Below, piece by piece: positions 1 to 5,185 of a stretch of 7,092 nucleotides of DNA. How positions within the stretch are numbered: position 1 is the stretch's first letter; each line of letters starts with the position of its first letter. A program made the position numbers and the translations under genes. The notes under the pieces were generated by a model that saw only the letters and a program-made list of their open reading frames with translations, made no database searches and had not been told where the DNA came from. Source of the stretch: Methylococcaceae bacterium. GTDB lineage: Bacteria; Pseudomonadota; Gammaproteobacteria; Methylococcales; Methylomonadaceae. The stretch lies in NCBI GenBank assembly GCA_003542275.1, contig DPKY01000025.1, positions 1-7,092 on the forward strand, written 5' to 3'.

Positions 1-215
1 TCTAAAATGACCGTCCGTAGCGCCACAAATTCACGCAAATACCCTAAACGCTCTTCAAGCAAACGCAACTGCGTATCATCTAAACCGCCCGTTGCTTCTT
101 TTCGATAACGGGCAATAAACGGTACACTCGCCCCCTCGTCTAACAGGGCAACTGTCGCGTCTATTTGTTGTACTTTGACGGCTAATTCTTGGGCAATAAG
201 GAGATGAATTGACAT
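1..215 (-). CDS. tex: Tex (YhgF) transcription accessory / RNA-binding protein, N-terminal fragment
   Basis: The gene is cut by the left edge; 71 codons plus two bases are visible. I translated the minus strand from the ATG at 213-215. The product begins [15 protein letters not shown] and continues with [17 protein letters not shown] (residues 24-40) and [10 protein letters not shown] (42-51), which match the conserved N-terminal helical region of Tex from memory of the E. coli protein. Full-length Tex is roughly 770 residues and ends in an S1 RNA-binding domain, none of which lies in this window. Tex is a cytoplasmic nucleic-acid-binding protein linked to transcription and stress survival; its exact biochemical role is not settled. 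The start fits the family's N-terminal length, although the upstream TTTTCCT holds no Shine-Dalgarno match. It is transcribed divergently from the globin gene. Identification is strong; the start is less certain. Confidence 0.93.
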   Translation of the reverse strand, partial: MSIHLLIAQELAVKVQQIDATVALLDEGASVPFIARYRKEATGGLDDTQLRLLEERLGYLREFVALRTVIL

Positions 216-241
216 AGGAAAACAAGATAAAAAGTAAACGT

Positions 242-254
242 CGATAAAATATCG
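242..254. promoter_or_regulatory. Short perfect palindrome upstream of tex
   Basis: CGATA-AAA-TATCG is a 5-bp inverted repeat with a 3-base centre, lying 27 bp upstream of the tex start. It could be a small operator or chance in AT-rich DNA. No tex promoter with good -35 and -10 boxes stands out on the minus strand; TTGGCG followed 16 bp later by TACTTT overlaps this palindrome and is the best weak candidate. Confidence 0.2.
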
Positions 255-346
255 CCAACACGGCGCAGAGTTAGCGCATAGTTTACCATTTTAATGCCAC
301 CGCTGATTTCATTGAAAAAGTATTTTGATCATTTTTTTCGATTTTA

Positions 347-365
347 TTTGCGCATTGTGAGCAAA
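347..365. promoter_or_regulatory. 19-bp imperfect palindrome, candidate operator upstream of the globin gene
   Basis: The sequence TTTGCGCATTGTGAGCAAA pairs TTTGC with GCAAA and CA with TG around a 3-base centre, with one symmetric mismatch (G opposite A). Its size and symmetry are typical of a dimeric regulator site. It overlaps the -35 box and spacer of the candidate globin promoter, so a bound protein would be expected to repress. I cannot assign it to a known regulator. Confidence 0.35.
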
Positions 366-376
366 CACGTTAGATT
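348..376 (+). promoter_or_regulatory. Candidate sigma-70-type promoter for the globin-TSUP operon
   Basis: TTGCGC (348-353, 3 of 6 to TTGACA) is followed after 17 bp by TAGATT (371-376, 4 of 6 to TATAAT). Transcription would start near 383, giving a leader of only about 23 bases before the ATG at 406. The matches are moderate, so this is a candidate only. If the start really is near 383, it falls inside the left arm of the 378-401 inverted repeat and the RNA hairpin would not fully form. Confidence 0.3.
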
Positions 377-377
377 T

Positions 378-401
378 TGGCTCTTTTTTTAAATAGAGCC
401 A
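378..401 (+). promoter_or_regulatory. 7-bp inverted repeat directly before the globin start codon
   Basis: TGGCTCT (378-384) and AGAGCCA (395-401) are perfectly complementary and separated by a 10-base T/A-rich loop. The right arm ends four bases before the ATG at 406 and contains the only purine-rich, Shine-Dalgarno-like bases (AGAG). As RNA it would hide the ribosome binding region; as DNA it could be an operator. It is not a convincing terminator, because the arm is followed by ACATC and not by a T run. Confidence 0.45.
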
Positions 402-405
402 CATC

Positions 406-810
406 ATGACAACACCTACGCCATACAGTCACCTTGGTGGTGAAGAAGCTGTCCAGCTATTGGTTGACCGCTTTTATTTTTACATGGATACCTTGCCACA
501 AGCCGCCGGTATTCGCGCAATGCACCAGCCTGACCTCGCCTTAGCAAACAGCAAATTATTCAAATTTTTATCGGGTTGGCTGGGCGGCCCCAATTTATTT
601 ATGGAAGAATTTGGCCACCCCATGTTACGCGCCCGCCATTTTCCCTTCAGTATTGGTGAGTCAGAGCGCGACCAGTGGATGCTTTGTATGAATAAAGCAC
701 TTGCCGACCTTCCTCCCATGAATCCACAATTAGAAGCCAATATCAAAAATGCGCTACAAGACTTAGCCACCCACATGATCAATCAAGAACCACCCCCTAT
801 CCGCCGATGA
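406..810 (+). CDS. Group II (O-type) truncated hemoglobin
   Basis: A 134-residue heme protein of the 2-on-2 globin fold, cytoplasmic, expected to bind O2, NO or sulfide at heme iron. Residues supporting group II: YSHLGGEEAV (7-16) at the helix A/B entry, a B10 tyrosine in DRFYFY (probably Y24), H40 near the expected CD1 position, the signature FLSGWLGGPNLF (54-65), GHPMLRARHFPF (70-81) with H78 as proximal F8 histidine, and ERDQWMLCM (88-96) with W91 as the G8 tryptophan. Length is normal for the group. There is no strong ribosome binding site; a hairpin covers the region where it should lie. The stop overlaps the start of the TSUP transporter gene as ATGA, so the two are very probably co-translated. 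Family assignment is firm. Physiological role is open: some group II globins bind sulfide, which would suit a sulfur-transport partner, but that is inference. Confidence 0.93.
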   Translation: MTTPTPYSHLGGEEAVQLLVDRFYFYMDTLPQAAGIRAMHQPDLALANSKLFKFLSGWLGGPNLFMEEFGHPMLRARHFPFSIGESERDQWMLCMNKALADLPPMNPQLEANIKNALQDLATHMINQEPPPIRR

Positions 811-1556
811 TAGAGCAACTGATTGTTCTGAGCGCAGCGTTAATTGCCAATACGTTTTCCGCCCTCGCTGGCGGTGGCGCGGGCTTGATTCAATTTCCCG
901 TTCTGTTATTTTTAGGTCTTCCTTTTAGCATCGCACTCGCCACACATAAAGTTGCTTCTGTTGCGCTGAGCATTGGCGCAAGCGTTCGCTATATCAAAGA
1001 AGATTTTATAGAAAAACGCTTTGCTTTATTTCTGTTGATGACGGGGTTGCCAGGCGTAATAATTGGGGCGTTTATCGCAACAGCGTTATCCGATACCCTT
1101 GGTAAAAATACCCTTGGCTTGCTTACAATGTCGCTAGGCGTGTATTCTTTTTTTCAATACCAATTTGGACAAACCTATACCCCAAAAAATCAGGATACAC
1201 GCGGCTTAATACGGGGCGGCATCGGATTATTTTTCATTGGCTTTCTTAATGGCGCTATCGCGTCTGGTACGGGGCTGTTTGCGACCATTTTGCTGGTCAA
1301 ATGGTTTGGGCTAGATTACAAACGCGCCGTTGCGTACACCTTAATTGTTGTTGGCTTATTTTGGAACGGTGTTGGCGGCGTAACGCTTGCCTTGATGACG
1401 CAGGTGAAATGGTCGTCGATTCCTATGTTGTTACTAGGCTCTTTTGTGGGCGGCTATCTCGGCGCCCACTTAGCGATTTTGAAAGGGAATTTATGGATTA
1501 AACGCGGCTATGAAATTGTTACGATTCTCGTTGGCGTGAAACTGCTTTTAAGCTAG
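807..1556 (+). CDS. TSUP (TauE/SafE) family membrane transporter
   Basis: A 249-residue inner-membrane protein with about eight hydrophobic segments. The two family repeats are visible: NTFSALAGGGAGLIQFPVLL (15-34) opens the first half and GFLNGAIASGTGLF (145-158) followed by GLDYKRAVAYT (168-178) opens the second, with a polar linker around 119-135. Members of the family move small anions, often sulfur compounds such as sulfite or sulfoacetate, and some move other organic anions; the substrate cannot be read from the sequence. The start codon ATG shares bases with the globin stop (ATGA) and has no independent ribosome binding site, which indicates translational coupling. The length is typical and the frame is intact. 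It converges on dbpA with 15 bp between stop codons and no room for a terminator. The family is confident, the substrate unknown. Confidence 0.9.
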   Translation: MIEQLIVLSAALIANTFSALAGGGAGLIQFPVLLFLGLPFSIALATHKVASVALSIGASVRYIKEDFIEKRFALFLLMTGLPGVIIGAFIATALSDTLGKNTLGLLTMSLGVYSFFQYQFGQTYTPKNQDTRGLIRGGIGLFFIGFLNGAIASGTGLFATILLVKWFGLDYKRAVAYTLIVVGLFWNGVGGVTLALMTQVKWSSIPMLLLGSFVGGYLGAHLAILKGNLWIKRGYEIVTILVGVKLLLS

Positions 1557-1571
1557 CCTTCCATCAACACG

Positions 1572-2957
1572 CTATGCCAACGCCCGTACGCGCCATTTAC
1601 GGCCTTTAATGGTGCCTTGTTGCAATTTCAACAACGCAATGTTTGCACTACTGCGCTTAATGGCAACATAGGTGCGGACATCAAAAAGATCAATTTTCCC
1701 TACTTCATCGCCTGATAATCCCGCCTCACCCGTAAGGGCGCCTAAAATATCACTGGCTCGAATTTTATCTTTTCGCCCGCCATCAATAACCAGTGTGACC
1801 ATCGCAGGTCGCAGTGTCGTGTTTTTGGGAATTTTGAGCGCATTAAATTTATCCCATGTAAACACCGTATTTTGATAGGTTTCAATGGCTTTTGCTCGCG
1901 CCATTTCTTGACTATTGCAAAAACTCAGCGCTAATCCACGCTGTCCCGCGCGACCTGTCCGCCCCACACGATGCACGTGCACTTCAGGATCGGCGGAGAG
2001 TTCATAGACAATCACCGCTGAAAGCCCTTTGATATCAAGGCCGCGTGCCGCCACATCGGTCGCCACTAAAATTGAGCAACTGTTATTGGCAAAACGTAGC
2101 AACACTTGATCGCGCTCACGTTGTTCTAAATCGCCGTTGAGGGCGAGAACGTGGTAATGTTGCTCACCGAGAAATTTTGCCACCAGATTGCAACTGTATT
2201 TCGTATTACAAAAAATCACGGTGGATTCAGGTTGGTATTTATTGAGCAACGCCACAAGCGCCTGTGGTTTTTGCTCTTCTTCTGCTTTATAAAAAATTTG
2301 CGTAATATGCGCACTGGTGTGCGTGCTATCGACTTCAATTTCAACAGGATTTGATTGAATATGCGCACTCATGGCGTTAATTTCATCAGGATACGTTGCA
2401 GAAAAAAGCAATGTTTGTTTTTCTTTGCTAATATGACGCACGATGAAGGCAATATCGGCTTCAAATCCCATTTCAAGCATACGGTCGGCTTCATCAAGCA
2501 CCAACATATTCACTTGACGAATTTTTAAGCTGTGACGCATGAGATGATCTTTAATGCGTCCTGGCGTTCCAACGACAATATGCGGTGCGTGCTGCGCGAG
2601 GGAGCCGAGTTGGTGTTTTATAGGCACCCCACCGCAGAGCGTTAATAATTTTACATTGGGAATAAAACGCGCAAGCCCTCGAATGACTTTACTGACCTGA
2701 TCCGCCAACTCACGGGTAGGACAGAGCACTAACGCTTGCGTTGCAAAACGCTCCGCATCCAATTTAGACAGCAAGCCAAGCCCAAACGCCACGGTTTTAC
2801 CGCTCCCTGTTTTGGCTTTTGCAATGATATCTTCGCCCGATAAAATAAGCGGTAGCGCTTTTTCTTGAATAGGCGTCATTTCGCTATAACCTAGCGTTTC
2901 AACACTTTGCAATAAAGGCGCAGGAAGACTAATTGTTAAAAACGTTACCGAAGACAT
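1572..2957 (-). CDS. dbpA: ATP-dependent RNA helicase DbpA (DEAD-box)
   Basis: Cytoplasmic DEAD-box helicase that acts in 50S subunit assembly by binding hairpin 92 of 23S rRNA. Numbered from the ATG at 2957 (461 residues; E. coli DbpA has 457), I see the Q motif with MTPIQ (27-31), motif I AKTGSGKT (48-55), PTRELA (80-85), TPGR (131-134), DEAD (155-158), SAT (186-188), ATDVAARGLD (299-308) and HRVGRTGR (329-336). The C-terminal DbpA RNA-binding domain is present from about 384, with IDGGRKDKIRASDILGALTG and the ending KGRKWRVR. That domain separates DbpA from RhlE, RhlB and SrmB. A TTG at 2969 would add four residues, but AAGGG (2970-2974) touches it directly; the ATG at 2957 has a 12-base spacer and matches the family N-terminus. 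The gene starts 15 bp after pqqB and is probably co-transcribed with it. Confidence 0.95.
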   Translation of the reverse strand: MSSVTFLTISLPAPLLQSVETLGYSEMTPIQEKALPLILSGEDIIAKAKTGSGKTVAFGLGLLSKLDAERFATQALVLCPTRELADQVSKVIRGLARFIPNVKLLTLCGGVPIKHQLGSLAQHAPHIVVGTPGRIKDHLMRHSLKIRQVNMLVLDEADRMLEMGFEADIAFIVRHISKEKQTLLFSATYPDEINAMSAHIQSNPVEIEVDSTHTSAHITQIFYKAEEEQKPQALVALLNKYQPESTVIFCNTKYSCNLVAKFLGEQHYHVLALNGDLEQRERDQVLLRFANNSCSILVATDVAARGLDIKGLSAVIVYELSADPEVHVHRVGRTGRAGQRGLALSFCNSQEMARAKAIETYQNTVFTWDKFNALKIPKNTTLRPAMVTLVIDGGRKDKIRASDILGALTGEAGLSGDEVGKIDLFDVRTYVAIKRSSANIALLKLQQGTIKGRKWRVRALA

Positions 2958-2969
2958 ATTGACATTCAA

Positions 2970-2974
2970 CCCTT
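2970..2974 (-). promoter_or_regulatory. Ribosome binding site of dbpA, overlapping the pqqB stop
   Basis: On the minus strand AAGGG begins within the TAA stop codon of pqqB. It lies 12 bases from the ATG at 2957 and zero bases from the TTG at 2969, so it favours the ATG. The overlap suggests that ribosomes ending pqqB could feed dbpA translation. Confidence 0.45.
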
Positions 2975-3887
2975 AAAGAATAATTTCCATGCCATCAAAG
3001 GCCACTTCAATGCCCGCCGCATCAAGCATTTTTCGTTCCGCTGAGTCTTCATCTAAAATAGGATTGGTGTTATTGATGTGAATAAGAATTTTTCTCGTCT
3101 CACTACTGACGTGGCTTAACACCTCAATCATACCGCCCTCACCTGACTGTGGCAGATGGCCAATTTCACGCGCTCTTTTTTGGCTAATCCCTTGCGTGAC
3201 CATTTCATCATCTGTCCAAAACGTACCGTCTACAAGCAAACAATCCACCGCCAGCAATGCGGTCATCACATGAGGCTCAATTTCCCCTAACCCCGGCGAA
3301 TAAAAGACTTTTCTGCTTGTTGATATTTGCTCGATAATGACGCCCACATTGTCCCCCTCGTGCGGGTCGTGGCGATGGGGTGAATAAGGAGGCGCTTTGC
3401 TTTTGAGCGCTTGGGTGTAAAAGCGCAAATCATCAATGATTGGAATCGTAAAACCGCTTCCATCAACGGGAATAGTATGCGTATTAACCGTGCAATAGTC
3501 TTTTAACATGGTAAACACAGGAAATCCCGTTGTTAAATCTTGCTGAACCATCTCAGAGCAGTAAATGTCAAGTGGCTTTCCTTCGCGTAGCATCAACAAA
3601 CCTGTTGTGTGGTCAATTTGGCTGTCCATGAGCATAATCGCTTTAATACCCGTGCCACGAATCCCTTCTTGTGGCTGAATTTGCGCAAAGGCTTCAAGTT
3701 GGGCGCGAATATCAGGTGACGTATTAAACAATAGCCAGTTTTTTTCGTCGGTGCTTACCGCAATGGACGATTGTGTGCGAGCGCTTCCCTTCATTTGACC
3801 GTGTCGAAGACGGTGACAATTATGACAATTACAATTCCATTGTGGAAAGCCTCCACCTGCTCCTGCGCCTAATACTCTAATTTTCAT
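2973..3887 (-). CDS. pqqB: PqqB, coenzyme PQQ biosynthesis protein B
   Basis: A 304-residue metallo-beta-lactamase-fold protein of pyrroloquinoline quinone synthesis, of normal family length. It acts late in the pathway, on the excised Glu-Tyr-derived intermediate, and is reported to be an iron-dependent hydroxylase. Visible marks are the N-terminus MKIRVLGAGAGGGFPQWNC, the metal-binding CNCHNC (C19, C21, C24), the fold motif DSQIDHTTGL (88-97, with D92 and H93), YSPGLGE (196-202), LLVDGTFW (217-224), GHLPQSGEGG (243-252) and HINNTNPIL (270-278). The start ATG follows TAAGAGAAT, a weak and close ribosome binding site. pqqA lies 86 bp upstream on the same strand with a terminator hairpin between them. 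Unusually, dbpA and not pqqC follows. No lesion is visible, so the protein should be functional. Confidence 0.96.
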   Translation of the reverse strand: MKIRVLGAGAGGGFPQWNCNCHNCHRLRHGQMKGSARTQSSIAVSTDEKNWLLFNTSPDIRAQLEAFAQIQPQEGIRGTGIKAIMLMDSQIDHTTGLLMLREGKPLDIYCSEMVQQDLTTGFPVFTMLKDYCTVNTHTIPVDGSGFTIPIIDDLRFYTQALKSKAPPYSPHRHDPHEGDNVGVIIEQISTSRKVFYSPGLGEIEPHVMTALLAVDCLLVDGTFWTDDEMVTQGISQKRAREIGHLPQSGEGGMIEVLSHVSSETRKILIHINNTNPILDEDSAERKMLDAAGIEVAFDGMEIIL

Positions 3888-3924
3888 ATTCTCTTACGCC
3901 CTAAAATGCTCGATATAAAATGCG

Positions 3925-3955
3925 AAAAAAAAAGGGGCAAGTTGCCCCTTTTTTC
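3925..3955 (-). terminator. Intrinsic terminator / attenuator between pqqA and pqqB
   Basis: On the minus strand a GGGGCA arm (3948-3943), a 3-base loop and a TGCCCC arm (3939-3934) are followed by nine T (3933-3925), and six A precede the hairpin and extend the stem. This is a textbook rho-independent terminator, nearly symmetric and so possibly active in both directions. It sits 19 bp after the pqqA stop and before pqqB. In other PQQ-making bacteria a terminator here makes pqqA RNA more abundant than the downstream gene RNA, and the same is likely here, with partial read-through into pqqB and dbpA. Confidence 0.85.
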
Positions 3956-3973
3956 TTTAGAACCGAAATAAAA

Positions 3974-4048
3974 TTAACGGTTGTAAATGTACATCGTTAC
4001 TTCAAAACCGAAACGTAAATCAGTATAGCTTGGTGTTTCCCATTTCAT
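3974..4048 (-). CDS. pqqA: PqqA, PQQ precursor peptide
   Basis: A 24-residue ribosomally made peptide that supplies the carbon and nitrogen atoms of pyrroloquinoline quinone. The minus-strand reading starts MKWETPSYTDLR, continues FGFEVTMYIYNR and stops at TAA. It carries the invariant E-x3-Y pair, E16 and Y20, which the radical SAM enzyme PqqE crosslinks while the peptide is held by PqqD; F15-E16-V17-T18 and N23-R24 are also typical. The start is fixed by a perfect GGAGG eight bases upstream. It leads a minus-strand unit with pqqB and dbpA, separated from pqqB by a terminator hairpin that should raise its relative output. PqqD and PqqE are not encoded in this window. The peptide length matches the usual 22-29 residues, so despite its size this is a confident call. 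Confidence 0.97.
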   Translation of the reverse strand: MKWETPSYTDLRFGFEVTMYIYNR

Positions 4049-4056
4049 AATCACGA

Positions 4057-4061
4057 CCTCC
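4057..4061 (-). promoter_or_regulatory. Strong ribosome binding site of pqqA
   Basis: GGAGG with an eight-base spacer to the ATG at 4048. It is by far the best Shine-Dalgarno match in the window, where most other genes have weak sites. This agrees with a need for high PqqA output, since one peptide is consumed for each PQQ molecule. Confidence 0.85.
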
Positions 4062-4112
4062 AAAATTTTTTATTAGTGTTATTTCTAGCTTGTCAAACTT
4101 AAGCTGGCCTCA

Positions 4113-4141
4113 AGTATAAAAGGATTTTTGGGGTAACGCAA
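4113..4141 (-). promoter_or_regulatory. Candidate sigma-70 promoter of pqqA
   Basis: On the minus strand TTGCGT (4141-4136) is followed after 17 bp by TATACT (4118-4113, 5 of 6 to TATAAT). Transcription would start near 4106, leaving a leader of about 58 bases that contains the strong ribosome binding site. A nearer TTGACA (4096-4091) has no good -10 at the right distance and would place the RNA start almost on the ribosome binding site. Confidence 0.5.
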
Positions 4142-4253
4142 CACCCGAAAAGCGTTCTCGTTAAATTGCCCGTTATAAGGCGCCCATCGCACGGTTTTTT
4201 TCTGACAAGACCGATAAGAAAAGCGCCTGCTCGCTGGTATTCTCCCTCTCTCT

Positions 4254-4283
4254 TTGCCAAAAAATGACGTTAAAATTCATAAA
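4254..4283 (+). promoter_or_regulatory. Weak candidate promoter of the REC-HPt operon
   Basis: TTGCCA (4254-4259, 5 of 6 if the C at position 4 is the only mismatch) and CATAAA (4278-4283, 4 of 6) are 18 bp apart, giving a start near 4290 and a leader of about 60 bases. A second possibility is TTGGTG (4306-4311) with TAAAAA (4329-4334) at 17 bp. The region is A-rich, so either match could be chance. Confidence 0.3.
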
Positions 4284-4349
4284 CAAAAGTAAAAAACTGT
4301 TACTATTGGTGCCATTTTGAGTCAACCATAAAAATAAGAACAAATTGAC

Positions 4350-5159
4350 ATGACACACACTATGCAACTAAAAGTTTTAATCGCCGATGAAAACGCCTTC
4401 GTGCAAAATGTGGTGAGCCTCGCCCTCGCGCAGGACAACTGCCAACTTATCCACGCGCAACACGGGCTTGAGGCGTTAGATTGCTTTGAAACACATCACC
4501 CCCATATTGTGCTCATCGACACTATGATTACTGGGGAAATTGATGGCGTCACGCTCTGCCAGCTCATGAAATCCACAAAATTGCCCCATGACTGCTCTGT
4601 AACACTCCTTCTCCCCAAAGCCACACCAGAAGAAATTGACGCGTGTTTTGACGCGGGTGCCAATCATTATTTGGTCAAGCCCTTTAGTGCATTAGACATA
4701 TTGAAAATCATTGAAGCCTATCAAGCTAATGCCTCCCCAATGCAAAAAACAGAACAACTCGCCGTTACAACGCCTCACGCGAACGCGTCTATTGCCTATG
4801 AAGCGCTAACCGACTTTGATTCAAGCGTCCTCTATAACCTCGAAATGATGCTCGGCTCAAAAGAGAAAGTTTTTGATAGTCTAAATCGCTTTATTCTGGA
4901 TTTTAGCGGTGCTATCGACGACATTAGTGCGCTGTTGCTTACCGAACAGCGTGAACTCATGCAACGAAAATTACACGCACTCAAAGGCACGGCGGCCATT
5001 ATTGGCGCAAATAAGCTTTCCACACTCGCTGGAGAGATTGAAGCGCACAGCGTCAATGGCGAGAGCGTTCATGAAAAATTAGTTGAACTCAAATCCGCTT
5101 GGCAAACGGTGCATCATACCGTCACAACCCTGTTGCCTGTGGAAATATCTGATACATAA
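4350..5159 (+). CDS. REC-HPt phosphorelay protein (response regulator receiver fused to HPt)
   Basis: A 269-residue cytoplasmic signalling protein with no DNA-binding or enzymatic output. Residues 7-125 form a receiver domain: acidic pair D13-E14, phospho-acceptor D57 in IVLIDTMITGE, and K110 in HYLVKPF. The linker at about 126-150 is followed by an HPt helical bundle with the phosphorylatable H209 in LHALKGTAAIIG, so phosphate can both enter and leave through the protein. The usual Ser/Thr switch position at the end of strand 4 appears to be L88 (LLLPKA where most have LTA). Two in-frame ATGs exist, at 4350 and 4362; the first has a weak AAGAA upstream, the second would begin MQLKVLIADE and also fits the family. 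It heads a likely operon with the channel and MASE1-CHASE genes. Domain calls are firm; the partner kinase is unknown. Confidence 0.88.
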   Translation: MTHTMQLKVLIADENAFVQNVVSLALAQDNCQLIHAQHGLEALDCFETHHPHIVLIDTMITGEIDGVTLCQLMKSTKLPHDCSVTLLLPKATPEEIDACFDAGANHYLVKPFSALDILKIIEAYQANASPMQKTEQLAVTTPHANASIAYEALTDFDSSVLYNLEMMLGSKEKVFDSLNRFILDFSGAIDDISALLLTEQRELMQRKLHALKGTAAIIGANKLSTLAGEIEAHSVNGESVHEKLVELKSAWQTVHHTVTTLLPVEISDT

Positions 5160-5185
5160 CCCTTTGACTTTATTAACTTATCGTT

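Larger units (their letters stand above)
4049..4349. other. Divergent intergenic region between pqqA and the REC-HPt gene
   Basis: About 300 bp with no credible gene. The left part (4049-4141) holds the pqqA leader and promoter. From 4142 to about 4250 I see nothing firm: a GGCGCC palindrome, a T7 run after ACGG with only a 4-bp stem, and a pyrimidine tract near 4242-4255. The right part, from 4256, is very A-rich and probably holds the promoter of the rightward operon. The minus-strand open frame across 4173-4367 has low-complexity Leu/Phe content, no family features and would overlap the REC-HPt start, so I treat it as noise. Confidence 0.6.

Noticed and set aside
76..261. 61-codon minus-strand frame near the left edge
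   Set aside because: It overlaps the tex N-terminus in another frame, and the tex frame encodes clearly conserved sequence.
324..345. Possible FNR-like site (TTGAT half) upstream of the globin gene
   Set aside because: TTGATC is not followed by an ATCAA half-site at the required spacing.
355..370. TGTGA half-site suggesting CRP binding
   Set aside because: The second half (six bases later) reads ACGTT and not TCACA.
4091..4096. Exact TTGACA -35 box on the minus strand upstream of pqqA
   Set aside because: The bases 17 bp downstream (ATAAAA) are a poor -10, and the RNA would start next to the ribosome binding site. The TTGCGT-17-TATACT pair is better.
4085..4107. AGCTT/AAGCT inverted repeat in the pqqA leader, considered as a riboswitch or operator
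   Set aside because: Only five perfect base pairs around a nine-base loop, with no conserved riboswitch elements that I can see.
4169..4193. CCGT...ACGG followed by seven T, considered as a plus-strand terminator
   Set aside because: Only a four-base stem with a long loop, and there is no plus-strand gene upstream that it would serve.
4173..4367. 64-codon open frame on the minus strand between pqqA and the REC-HPt gene
   Set aside because: Low-complexity Leu/Phe-rich translation, no family features, no ribosome binding site, and it overlaps the start and promoter region of the REC-HPt gene.
5164..5169. TTGACT resembling a -35 box just before the channel gene
   Set aside because: Its -10 would fall on or inside the start codon at 5186, so it could not give a normal leader; read-through from the REC-HPt gene is simpler.
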